DNA of 64,000 nt from Paenibacillus monticola (GTDB taxonomy: Bacteria; Bacillota; Bacilli; Paenibacillales; Paenibacillaceae). Under the pieces are notes generated by a model. It saw only the letters and a program-made list of their open reading frames with translations. It searched no databases and was not told the DNA's origin. The stretch is from assembly GCF_009664975.1 (NCBI RefSeq), contig NZ_WJXB01000003.1, positions 62,001 to 126,000 of the forward strand, read 5' to 3'. Position 1 is the first letter of the stretch; each line of letters opens with the position of its first letter. Below, one piece after another: positions 33,775 through 41,018 of the stretch. Both the position numbers and the translations under genes were made by a program.

Positions 33775-33799
33775 TATAACTATCCTGCCTTTAGCTTAA
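33775..33799. repeat. Cassette-type repeat H (L core only, decayed)
   Basis: TATAACTATCC, TGC, CTTTAGCTTAA matches the L core consensus with changes. No R core is clear downstream. It is the right edge of the recognisable array. Confidence 0.6.
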
Positions 33800-33966
33800 C
33801 GAGAGCGTGCAGTCTACAACTTTATTTTGACGGTCTAGTACTTTATTGTTCAATCAAATACATCGTTTCGCCGAACACCAATAGATAATTGCATTTCTCC
33901 GCCCCATGCATTACACTCTTTATATTGACAAATTTGCAGGTCTATAAAAAGGAGGTTCACGCGCCG

Positions 33967-34551
33967 ATGTGCCCCCGTACCAAAGAACAAAATGAGCTCA
34001 TACGCATGCAGCGCAGAGAACAGATCCTAGACTTCGCCGCGCGTGCCTACTTCCGCACGGGCGGCAGCTTTGATATTCGCGACGTCGCCCGCGAAGCCGA
34101 GCTCGGTTACGGCACGGTATACCATTATTATCCCAACCGGCATTTACTAATAGAAGATGTGCTGGCCAGCGGCTTCGAGCGATGCGAGCAAGCCCTGGCA
34201 GAATGGGCGAACATCAGCCGCAGCACCCCGGATAACAGGCAGCTATTGACGTATTGCAAGGTGCTGCTCCGGCTGTGGCAGTCGGACGCCCGCGCATATC
34301 TCGTCTACAAAATGGCGGCCGATCATTATGCAGGCTTGCCTGAGAAGGATCGGCAACCAGCCAAGAGACGATTCATGGAACGGCTGTATGTTCCGCTCAA
34401 ATCGATCGCCCAGCGCGAAGACAACAGCGTCGACTATATGCTTGCCGTGCTGGTCGGCTGTTGCGGGCTGCACTACTATGCAAGCACTTCCGAGCTAGAC
34501 ATCGATCGAATCGCCCAGCTCGCGATGCAAGCTATTACGAAGGAGTCCTGA
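33967..34551 (+). CDS. TetR/AcrR-family regulator
   Basis: A 194-residue regulator. The HTH region is QRREQILDFAARAYFRTGGSFDIRDVAREAELGYGTVYHYYPNRHLLIEDVL. ATG 33967 lies 11 bases after AAGGAGG and fits the domain start; the frame extends upstream without a ribosome site. The C-terminal ligand domain is not diagnostic. The stop is only 7 bases before a methionine aminopeptidase gene on the same strand, so the two are cotranscribed. It is visibly GC-rich. Confidence 0.88.
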   Translation: MCPRTKEQNELIRMQRREQILDFAARAYFRTGGSFDIRDVAREAELGYGTVYHYYPNRHLLIEDVLASGFERCEQALAEWANISRSTPDNRQLLTYCKVLLRLWQSDARAYLVYKMAADHYAGLPEKDRQPAKRRFMERLYVPLKSIAQREDNSVDYMLAVLVGCCGLHYYASTSELDIDRIAQLAMQAITKES

Positions 34552-34558
34552 ACCAAAC

Positions 34559-35305
34559 ATGATCATCTTAAAAAGCAAGCATGAAATCGAGGCCATCCGC
34601 AAAGCATGCCAAGTGGTGGCCGAATGCCATCGCACGATCGCCCCGCTCATCAAACCGGGCATCACGACAAACGAGATTGAGCGCATATTCGAGGACATTA
34701 TTTTGAAACACGGTGCCAAGCCATACACGAAGGGCTACAAAGGCTATCCATATGCGACCTGTGCCTCCGTCAACGACGTAATTGCACATGGCTTCCCTAC
34801 AGATAAGCCACTTGAGGAAGGCGATATCGTGACGATTGACACTGTCGCAGAGCTCGACGGTTGGCTCGGCGATTCAGCCTGGACCTATGCGGTCGGGAAA
34901 ATCTCGCCGACGGCCGAGAAGCTGATGCGCGTCACGAAGGAATGCCTTGATCTCGGCATCGCGCAGGCACAGCCCGGCAACCGGCTCGGTGACGTGACGA
35001 GTGCGATCCAGCAGCATGCCGAATCGAACGGCTTCGGCGTCGTGCGCGACCTTCTCGCCCATGGCATCGGTCGGGACCTGCACGAAGCGCCGAACTATAT
35101 GCATGTCGGCAAGCCCGGCAAAGGCCTTCGCTTCAAGGAAGGCATGGTATTCACGATCGAGCCCATGATTACCGAAGGCACCTACTACATGACAATCGAT
35201 CCGGACGGTTGGACCGCCCGGACGCTGGACAGCAAGCTCGCCGCTCAATACGAGCATACGATCGCCATCACCGCTGAAGGTCCACAAATCCTGACCGCGC
35301 AATAA
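34559..35305 (+). CDS. map: Methionine aminopeptidase type I
   Basis: A 248-residue metalloprotease that removes the N-terminal Met of nascent proteins. The five metal ligands are visible in order: Asp in IVTIDTVAE, Asp in GDSAWTY, His in LLAHGIGRDLHE, Glu in FTIEPMI and Glu in AQYEHT. The upper substrate-binding block GYPYATCASVNDVIAHGFP is standard. It is not in the ribosomal protein cluster where the housekeeping map usually lies. It is instead coupled to a TetR gene, so it is probably an accessory, conditionally expressed copy. Confidence 0.95.
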   Translation: MIILKSKHEIEAIRKACQVVAECHRTIAPLIKPGITTNEIERIFEDIILKHGAKPYTKGYKGYPYATCASVNDVIAHGFPTDKPLEEGDIVTIDTVAELDGWLGDSAWTYAVGKISPTAEKLMRVTKECLDLGIAQAQPGNRLGDVTSAIQQHAESNGFGVVRDLLAHGIGRDLHEAPNYMHVGKPGKGLRFKEGMVFTIEPMITEGTYYMTIDPDGWTARTLDSKLAAQYEHTIAITAEGPQILTAQ

Positions 35306-35312
35306 AATAATT

Positions 35313-35349
35313 AGAGGCCGACCAACGAGGGGGTCGACCTCTTTTTTTA
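35313..35349 (+). terminator. Terminator of the TetR-map operon
   Basis: AGAGGCCGACC pairs with GGTCGACCTCT (one mismatch), followed by TTTTTTT. Confidence 0.88.
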
Positions 35350-35374
35350 CGTATTCGGCCTAACTTAAGGTGAA

Positions 35375-35471
35375 TAACATCTTCCTCGATTAAAATCTAA
35401 GGAGTTCATTTATCCAATTTGGGTTCTCTTAGTTTTAAACGAATTCAATGCTCTAGGCTACTTGGCTTCAA
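35375..35471 (-). pseudogene. Scar of a second tyrosine recombinase gene copy
   Basis: 35375-35440 aligns with the recombinase pseudogene at about 28860-28930 (shared ATCTTCCTC, TTAGGTTCTCTTA-like and TTTTAAA blocks). 35441-35471 aligns with about 28990-29022 (CTAGGCT then CTTGGCTTCAA). The sequence between is deleted. Orientation is the same as the larger copy. Its last bases supply the TCA that is the stop codon of the ABC permease gene. Confidence 0.8.
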
Positions 35472-36235
35472 ACATTAAGCTGCTTTCCGTTGTATGCCCG
35501 CATCGCAAAGATATAAGCTACGAGCATAATTCCGACGCACCACGCAAGCGCGATCCATATATCATTGCCCACAGGCTGACCTGACAGCAGCGCACGGATT
35601 GTTTCCACAATTGAAGTCACCGGCTGGTTATCGGCAAAAGCGCGAACCACCTTCGGCATCGAATCGGTTGGCACAAAGGCCGAGCTGATAAACGGCAGGA
35701 AGATAAGCGGATAGGAAAATGCGCTTGCACCTTCCACCGATTTTCCGGACAATCCGGCAATCGCCGCGACCCAAGTCAAAGCCAGCGTAAACAGTACGAG
35801 TATACCGGTTACGGCAAGCCATGGCAGGACCCCTGCCGACGAGCGAAAGCCCATAATGAGCGCTACAAGAATGATGACGACAAGAGAAATGATGTTGGAT
35901 ACCAGCGAGGTCAGCACGTGCCCCCACAGCACGGCGGAACGCGCAATCGGCATGGTGTGGAATCGCTCAATGATGCCCCGTTGCTTATCCATAAACAGGC
36001 GGTAAGCCGTATAGGATACACCGCTTGCAATCGCAATCAGCAGGATGCCAGGCAACAGGTAGTTCACATAGTTATCCGTACCGGTTTGGATTGCGCCGCC
36101 AAACACATAGACAAACAGCAGCATCATCGCAATCGGAGTGATGCAGACCGTGATGATGGTGTCCATGCTGCGGAAAATATGACGCATGGAACGTCCAAGC
36201 ATAACGCTTATGTCGCTGAAAAAGTAATTATTCAT
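35468..36235 (-). CDS. ABC-2 type exporter permease (DrrB-like)
   Basis: A 255-residue membrane subunit with six hydrophobic helices. The ABC-2 signature region is GVSYTAYRLFMDKQRGIIERFHTMPIARSAVLWGHVL, and the late FVPTDSMPKVVRAFADNQPVTSIVETIRALL is characteristic of DrrB-type drug exporters. It begins 2 bases after the ATPase stop and is the last gene of the PadR operon. The 3' end is fused to a recombinase scar, so the last residue or two may differ from the original. Confidence 0.92.
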   Translation of the reverse strand: MNNYFFSDISVMLGRSMRHIFRSMDTIITVCITPIAMMLLFVYVFGGAIQTGTDNYVNYLLPGILLIAIASGVSYTAYRLFMDKQRGIIERFHTMPIARSAVLWGHVLTSLVSNIISLVVIILVALIMGFRSSAGVLPWLAVTGILVLFTLALTWVAAIAGLSGKSVEGASAFSYPLIFLPFISSAFVPTDSMPKVVRAFADNQPVTSIVETIRALLSGQPVGNDIWIALAWCVGIMLVAYIFAMRAYNGKQLNV

Positions 36236-36237
36236 GG

Positions 36238-36996
36238 TTACTCACCCTCCTTTTTACCGATGATTGCGAGGAAGATCTCCTCCAATGAAGGTTGTTTTTC
36301 CACATACTCCACCCTTGCGGGCGGGAACAGCTTTTTCAGTTCCTCAAGCGTGCCATTGGTAATAATCCTACCCTCATGCAAAATGGCAATTCGATCAGCA
36401 AGTTGTTCTGCCTCATCCAAATACTGAGTGGTCAGGAATACCGTCGTGCCACCGTCGGCAAGCTCCTTAACAATCTTCCAAGTCTCAATCCGTGACTCGG
36501 GGTCAAGCCCTGTGGTCGGCTCGTCGAGAAAAATGAGCTGCGGTTTTCCGATCAGGCTCATGGCAATGTCGAGCCTGCGGCGCATACCGCCCGAATAGGT
36601 GGACACCCTGCGGTCGGCGGCCTCAGTCAAGCTGAAGCGTTTCAGCAGATCGTCAGCCACTTGACGCGGATTGGCAAGGTGTCGCAGCTTGGCGATCAAG
36701 ACAAGATTTTCCCTCCCGGTCAATATCTCATCCACGGCGGCAAATTGCCCGGTCAGACTGATCGCTTGCCGCACATTATCGGGTTTTGACACGACGTCAA
36801 ATCCGTTTACAGTGGCGGTACCTCCATCCTGTTTGAGCAGCGTAGTGAGGATTCTGACAATCGTCGTCTTGCCCGAGCCGTTGGAGCCAAGCAGGGCGAA
36901 AATCTCACCTCGCTTCACTTCAAAATCCACGCCCTTTAGAACTTCTGTATCCTTGAAAGATTTTCGCAGACCTTTCACTTCAATTGCTTTTTCCAA
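36238..36996 (-). CDS. ABC exporter ATP-binding protein (DrrA-like)
   Basis: A 252-residue ATPase. Walker A is GSNGSGKTT (about residues 37-45), the signature is YSGGMRRRLDIAMSL, Walker B is LIFLDEPTTGLDP and the switch His lies in LTTQYLDEA. The short C-terminal extension (VEYVEKQPSLEEIFLAI) is the DrrA-type tail. The start is TTG 36996 after GGGGGATG. With the permease it makes a homodimeric-type drug exporter. The preceding DUF1048 and PadR genes form one operon with it. Confidence 0.93.
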   Translation of the reverse strand: MEKAIEVKGLRKSFKDTEVLKGVDFEVKRGEIFALLGSNGSGKTTIVRILTTLLKQDGGTATVNGFDVVSKPDNVRQAISLTGQFAAVDEILTGRENLVLIAKLRHLANPRQVADDLLKRFSLTEAADRRVSTYSGGMRRRLDIAMSLIGKPQLIFLDEPTTGLDPESRIETWKIVKELADGGTTVFLTTQYLDEAEQLADRIAILHEGRIITNGTLEELKKLFPPARVEYVEKQPSLEEIFLAIIGKKEGE

Positions 36997-37011
36997 TCCG
37001 ACATCCCCCTT

Positions 37012-37362
37012 TCACTTTTTTTTATCCGTAACCTTTTTCATGGCCTTGCTAACTTCTTGGTCAACAGATTCTTGATAGATGTCAGCGTAAGTTTTTGAAT
37101 CTTTGATTAGATCGTCGCAGAAAGCCGCTACGTCACTGCCCGTCACTTCGAGCACGCCTTTTCCCAAGGCCGCACCCTCTTCAAAAAGATCGATAATCCC
37201 CGAGAGCAAACCCGTCCCGTCGGTTAGCTCAACAGGGCCGACCTTAAAGAGATATTTTTGAATCTCTTTATAAACAATCTGATAATCTTGTGGGAGCGCT
37301 TTGACACGCGCCACGTGCGCTCGCCATTCTTTTTTGCCTTCGATGATATCTTGTATTCTCAT
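37012..37362 (-). CDS. DUF1048 family protein (second of pair)
   Basis: A 116-residue helical protein of DUF1048 with the family pattern LPQDYQIVYKEIQKYLF and GLLSGIIDLFEEGAALGKGVLEVTGSDVAAFCDDLI. These proteins always come with PadR regulators and DrrAB-type ABC exporters; their role is unknown. ATG 37362 follows TAGGAGGATGAA. It is 9 bases from the preceding DUF1048 gene. Confidence 0.9.
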   Translation of the reverse strand: MRIQDIIEGKKEWRAHVARVKALPQDYQIVYKEIQKYLFKVGPVELTDGTGLLSGIIDLFEEGAALGKGVLEVTGSDVAAFCDDLIKDSKTYADIYQESVDQEVSKAMKKVTDKKK

Positions 37363-37371
37363 TTCATCCTC

Positions 37372-37719
37372 CTATTTACCTAATTTTTTAGCGATATTAT
37401 TGTTGAGTTGCTCGCGCCACTTGTCGCGATAGGACTTTGCCCCTTCTTCACCGGCCAGTGCTGAACAGAAGCCTTTGATATCGTCACCCAAAACCTCTTG
37501 GACACTCTGACCGTCCGCAGCCGTTTCTTCGAGCAGGCCAAGCACACCATCAAGAATTGGCATAAGGTTGCGACCGGTGAAATCTGAATGCGGCCAAAGA
37601 TTGGCATTAATTTTTTCCCATGCTGCTTGATAATCAGCCGGCAGCTTTTTGGCTCGCAATTCAAAAGTTTTCATTTCTTTAGTCATGTCGCTGCCAGTGA
37701 TCTTTTCCCAAAAATTCAT
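37372..37719 (-). CDS. DUF1048 family protein (first of pair)
   Basis: A 115-residue helical protein (MNFWEKITGSDMTKEMKTFELRAKKLPADYQAAWEKI, then GVLGLLEETAADGQSVQEVLGDDIKGFCSALAG), the paralogue of the next gene. ATG 37719 overlaps the PadR stop as TAATG and has AAGGAGGG just upstream; a longer frame to 37767 runs inside PadR and is rejected. It probably acts in signal transmission or folding for the exporter, which is an inference from context. Confidence 0.9.
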   Translation of the reverse strand: MNFWEKITGSDMTKEMKTFELRAKKLPADYQAAWEKINANLWPHSDFTGRNLMPILDGVLGLLEETAADGQSVQEVLGDDIKGFCSALAGEEGAKSYRDKWREQLNNNIAKKLGK

Positions 37720-38045
37720 TATTTTCCCTCCTTCAACTCGTTCATTTTTGATGAAACGAACTCCCATTTTTCCCAGAACTTCCGTAGTTCCTCGCGCCCC
37801 ACGTCGTTGATCGCGAAAAACTTTCGCGGTGGTCCCATGTCGGAGGGCTTCTTAGTAATCTCCACCAATTTGTTTTTTTCAAGCCGGATCAGGATGGTGT
37901 ACACCGTTCCCTCCACAACATCTGTGAAGCCGAGGGCGTTCAGCCGCCGCGTGATTTCGTAGCCATAGGTTTCTTTGCGGCTGATAATTTCAAGGACACT
38001 TCCCTCAAGCACGCCTTTGAGCATTTCCGTTAGGTTTTCCAGCAC
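37719..38045 (-). CDS. PadR-family transcriptional regulator
   Basis: A 108-residue winged-helix repressor. The DNA-binding part reads LKGVLEGSVLEIISRKETYGYEITRRLNALGFTDVVEGTVYTILIRLEKNKLVEI, with wing PSDMGPPRKFFAINDVG. The start is GTG 38045 or GTG 38051, both next to AAGGGGTG. It heads the DUF1048-DUF1048-ABC operon, overlaps the next gene by one base, and has a perfect inverted repeat over its promoter. The family responds to phenolics or antibiotics. Confidence 0.93.
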   Translation of the reverse strand: MLENLTEMLKGVLEGSVLEIISRKETYGYEITRRLNALGFTDVVEGTVYTILIRLEKNKLVEITKKPSDMGPPRKFFAINDVGREELRKFWEKWEFVSSKMNELKEGK

Positions 38046-38080
38046 AATCACCCCTTGCTATTCTGTATGACTGGTATGCA

Positions 38081-38110
38081 GTGTTACTTACTACCACTAC
38101 AAAGTAACAC
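38081..38110. promoter_or_regulatory. Candidate PadR operator
   Basis: GTGTTACTT (38081-38089) and AAGTAACAC (38102-38110) are perfect 9-bp inverted arms with a 12-base spacer. On the minus strand they cover the likely -10, with TTGACA about 18 bases upstream. Confidence 0.6.
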
Positions 38111-38159
38111 GTAGTAGCTGTGTTTGTCAATATCTTTTGCTCTGATAGGATTTTACATT

Positions 38160-38175
38160 TTCAACTATCCTGCCC
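38160..38175. repeat. Cassette-type repeat I (half L core)
   Basis: TTCAACTATCC, TGCC and CG match the L consensus exactly up to the spacer, then similarity stops. It is an isolated remnant upstream of the PadR operon. Confidence 0.6.
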
Positions 38176-38394
38176 GCCACCAACGTACTTGAATGTTCAG
38201 CTATACAAATCACACTCTCTATTTGAAAAGTTAACTATAATGAGAGTATTACAAGCGTACAATAATCCACATTTTCAATAACTTTCATTCAGGGACACTA
38301 TTCGAGCACCTGTTCATTACGCACAAATAGCCTTGTGAGCTAGCCTCAATACTAACCCGACTGATTCATGAGGGTCCACGACAGAAAGGAATGT

Positions 38395-38877
38395 ATGATT
38401 ACTATGTCCATAGAAAATGTAAAGGCCCATTTCCGGCTTCATAACAGAGAGCAGGATGTCCAAGAATTCGCCACCTCCAGTGCCACCATCGAACAAGCCG
38501 CGGAGACCATCGGCGTCATTCCAGCCCGCATTGCCAAGACGCTTTCCTTCCGGGGAGAGGGTGAAGCTGCTATTCTGGTCGTAGCTGCTGGTGATGCCAA
38601 AGTAGACAACAAGAAATTCCGCGAAACCTTCGGATTTAAAGCCCGAATGCTGACTCCAGACGAGGTGCTTGAACAAACCGGCCATGCGATCGGCGGGGTC
38701 TGTCCTTTTGGACTAACACATGAACTTGATGTGTTTCTTGATGTGTCTATGAAACGATTTAGCACGCTTTTCCCGGCCTGTGGAAGTACCAACTCGGCGA
38801 TAGAACTGACCTGCGATGAACTGGCACAGTACTCTGGCAGCAAGGATTGGGTCGATGTATGTAAGGACTGGGAATAA
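38395..38877 (+). CDS. YbaK/EbsC-family aminoacyl-tRNA deacylase
   Basis: A 160-residue editing-domain protein that hydrolyses mischarged aminoacyl-tRNA (Cys- or Ala-tRNAPro type). Family motifs are IPARIAKTLSFRG with the conserved Lys, ILVVAAGDAKVDNKKFRETFG and the GGVCPFG loop. ATG 38395 is used, with AAAGGAA close upstream; ATG 38404 is possible. It is monocistronic. Region 38046-38394 holds the PadR operator, repeat I and the promoter; no further gene is seen. Confidence 0.92.
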   Translation: MITMSIENVKAHFRLHNREQDVQEFATSSATIEQAAETIGVIPARIAKTLSFRGEGEAAILVVAAGDAKVDNKKFRETFGFKARMLTPDEVLEQTGHAIGGVCPFGLTHELDVFLDVSMKRFSTLFPACGSTNSAIELTCDELAQYSGSKDWVDVCKDWE

Positions 38878-38951
38878 GAGCTTATAACTGGTACTAGCAC
38901 TGCCACTAACCTCTATTTTAACCGTTGCAGAGCAGGGGATGGGAAATAATC

Positions 38952-39130
38952 CTGTATGAAATACATTAATTGCTCGTGGTAGGACGTGATATAACAATAG
39001 TCCTGTATGAAATCCAACAATCGCTTGTTGTTAAGCATGATGTGGCAACAAATGCTGTATTTGATGCTACATTTAGCTGAATCAGTGCCATATCATCAGG
39101 CAATGTTGTATTTGATACAACATTTGCAGA
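38952..39130. repeat. Degenerate tandem repeat, four units of about 51 bases
   Basis: The block xxTGTAT followed by GAAAT or TTGAT and a CA-rich segment recurs with GTAT at about 38954, 39005, 39057 and 39108. The last unit has a TTGTAT...ATACAA dyad. Units diverge strongly. No gene is seen in 38878-39273. Confidence 0.6.
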
Positions 39131-39180
39131 ATGGAACTTCTGGAAATGTGTAGTGAAGGCTTTTTCTTATTAATATCTGC

Positions 39181-39225
39181 AAAAAAAAAGCAACCTGAGC
39201 CGTTAGTCACGGTCAGGTTGCTTTT
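39181..39225 (-). terminator. Terminator of the purine-salvage operon
   Basis: AAGCAACCTGA pairs with TCAGGTTGCTT, with nine Ts on the minus strand, 50 bases past the adenine deaminase stop. Confidence 0.88.
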
Positions 39226-39273
39226 AAAGTTTGGGGTGAGTTTGGGGTGGATAGCTTCACTCTGCGCTCTAGT

Positions 39274-40995
39274 CTACGCTTCAGACAAAGGGAACAAGAG
39301 CGGCACTACTTTACCGGCACCGACATCGATCAGGCCCAAGTCTGTAATCTTCAGCGCTGGACTGACCGGCAGAGAATGGGTACTGATGGACATTATCGGG
39401 TTGTAATGGTCATAGCCAAGCGATTCCATGGCACTGCGCAGTGCAGATACCTGCACCGCCGTTCTCTCCAGTGGCTCCTCGGTCAGAATCCCGCCAACTG
39501 GAAGATTCAGTGAAGCTATAATCTCCCCCTCACAGACTACGCAGAATCCGCCTTGGCTGGAGATGACCGCGTTAGCCGCCACAGCCATATCCTCAGGATT
39601 ATGACCTACGACGAGCAGATTATGGTTGTCGTGCGAATACGTGGTGGCGATAGCCCCACGCTTGATCGTAGCTCCTCCAATCAGGCCGTAAGCGCGGTTG
39701 CCGTTCTTCCCGTAACGCTCGAAGGTAGCAATCAAGCCATATTCGCTCTCCTGCCATTGCAGTTGCCCGCCTCGAACTTCAACTGCACCATGTAACTCCT
39801 CTGTAAACGTAGACACATTATTCACCATCATCACCCGGCAGCCATAACGACCATCCGGCTGCTCCGCGCTTACCTCGAAGTCAATTGCGGTCATAAGACC
39901 CAGCTTCACACTGTTATAGAAATGGGCCGGGAAACGCGGAAGCGGCTCCCGCTGTGGAAGTGGGTTATGCCGGTCATAGACCTGTAATCCCCGCTTATAG
40001 ACCGCGTCTATTTCAAAGTCAGTCAGATCAGAGAGCAGCAGGAAATCAGCGATTTTGTTCGGGGCGATCATGCCTCGATCATTCATTTTCATCCGCCGGG
40101 ACGGCGTGAACGTAGCCGCATAAACAGCATCCGCAGGAGACATGCCCATCACGATTGCTTTGCGCACCAAATGATCCAGATGACCCGTCGCCACCAGTGA
40201 ATCCGTCATCACGTCATCAGTCACAAAGCAAAAATGCTCGCTGACCGAATGTTGAATTAAATAGTCCACGACATCAGGGGTCATTGACTTCTCCTGAATC
40301 TCAATAAACATACCCGCAGCAATTCGTGCAGCCAGACCTTCCAAGCTCTGATGTGTATGGTCTGAATCTATGCCAGCATAGATCAGTCGATGCAGATCAA
40401 GCTCCAGCAGCTTCGGGGTATGGCCCTCAATCACTAAATCGGGATAGTGGGTCCGAATGTGCTGGAGAATCTGATTGCTTTTGCCGCCTGGATCACGAAT
40501 CACATCGACATAATTCATAACTTCCCCGAGACAGATCATCTTCTCAGTCTGCATCAACTGGTCAATATCCGCAATCTCGATCGAACCTCCGGTAGTCTCC
40601 AGTGTCGTGGCCGGAACCGAACTCGGAATGGCATAGAACATATCCACTTCACAGTCCTCGCTGGCCCGAATCATCTCATGCACACCCTCAACGCCAAAAA
40701 CATTGGCCATCTCATGCGGCTCCGGGACGATAGTCGTAACCCCATGACGTAAAATACCATACGAGAAAGTTTCCGGTGTGATCATCGTGCTTTCGATATG
40801 CAAATGAATGTCGATCAGGCCAGGAACCATCGTTCTGCCTTCTCCTTCAATGATCTCATCCGCTTCAAACGTCTCTGTACCTAAGGTCCCGATATATAGA
40901 AAACGTCCATCCTTTACAGCCACATTGCCTAGATTGAACTTCTTATAATAACTGTTATACACATTCACATTCAGAATTAATTGATCTGTACGCAT
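39274..40995 (-). CDS. ade: Adenine deaminase
   Basis: A 573-residue amidohydrolase converting adenine to hypoxanthine and ammonia. The metal-binding motif is GLIDIHLHIES (H64, H66), followed by PEPHEMANVFG, the conserved EGHTP and the FVTDDVM Asp region. The C-terminal ADE_C domain contains GLIGGATIKRGAIATTYSHDNHNLLVVG. Length fits the family. It is the last gene of a six-gene operon with a nucleoside hydrolase and an ABC importer: the hydrolase frees the base and Ade deaminates it. ATG 40995 follows AAGGAGTTT. Confidence 0.94.
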   Translation of the reverse strand: MRTDQLILNVNVYNSYYKKFNLGNVAVKDGRFLYIGTLGTETFEADEIIEGEGRTMVPGLIDIHLHIESTMITPETFSYGILRHGVTTIVPEPHEMANVFGVEGVHEMIRASEDCEVDMFYAIPSSVPATTLETTGGSIEIADIDQLMQTEKMICLGEVMNYVDVIRDPGGKSNQILQHIRTHYPDLVIEGHTPKLLELDLHRLIYAGIDSDHTHQSLEGLAARIAAGMFIEIQEKSMTPDVVDYLIQHSVSEHFCFVTDDVMTDSLVATGHLDHLVRKAIVMGMSPADAVYAATFTPSRRMKMNDRGMIAPNKIADFLLLSDLTDFEIDAVYKRGLQVYDRHNPLPQREPLPRFPAHFYNSVKLGLMTAIDFEVSAEQPDGRYGCRVMMVNNVSTFTEELHGAVEVRGGQLQWQESEYGLIATFERYGKNGNRAYGLIGGATIKRGAIATTYSHDNHNLLVVGHNPEDMAVAANAVISSQGGFCVVCEGEIIASLNLPVGGILTEEPLERTAVQVSALRSAMESLGYDHYNPIMSISTHSLPVSPALKITDLGLIDVGAGKVVPLLFPLSEA

Positions 40996-41018
40996 CTCAT
41001 AAACTCCTTATTAAAGCT

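Noticed and set aside
23730-33799. Calling the repeats classical integron attC sites
   Set aside because: The core triplet GTTAG is present, but the RYYYAAC/GTTRRRY ends do not occur in the right order, and the recombinase shows no integron-specific insertion. They are described as cassette-type repeats only.
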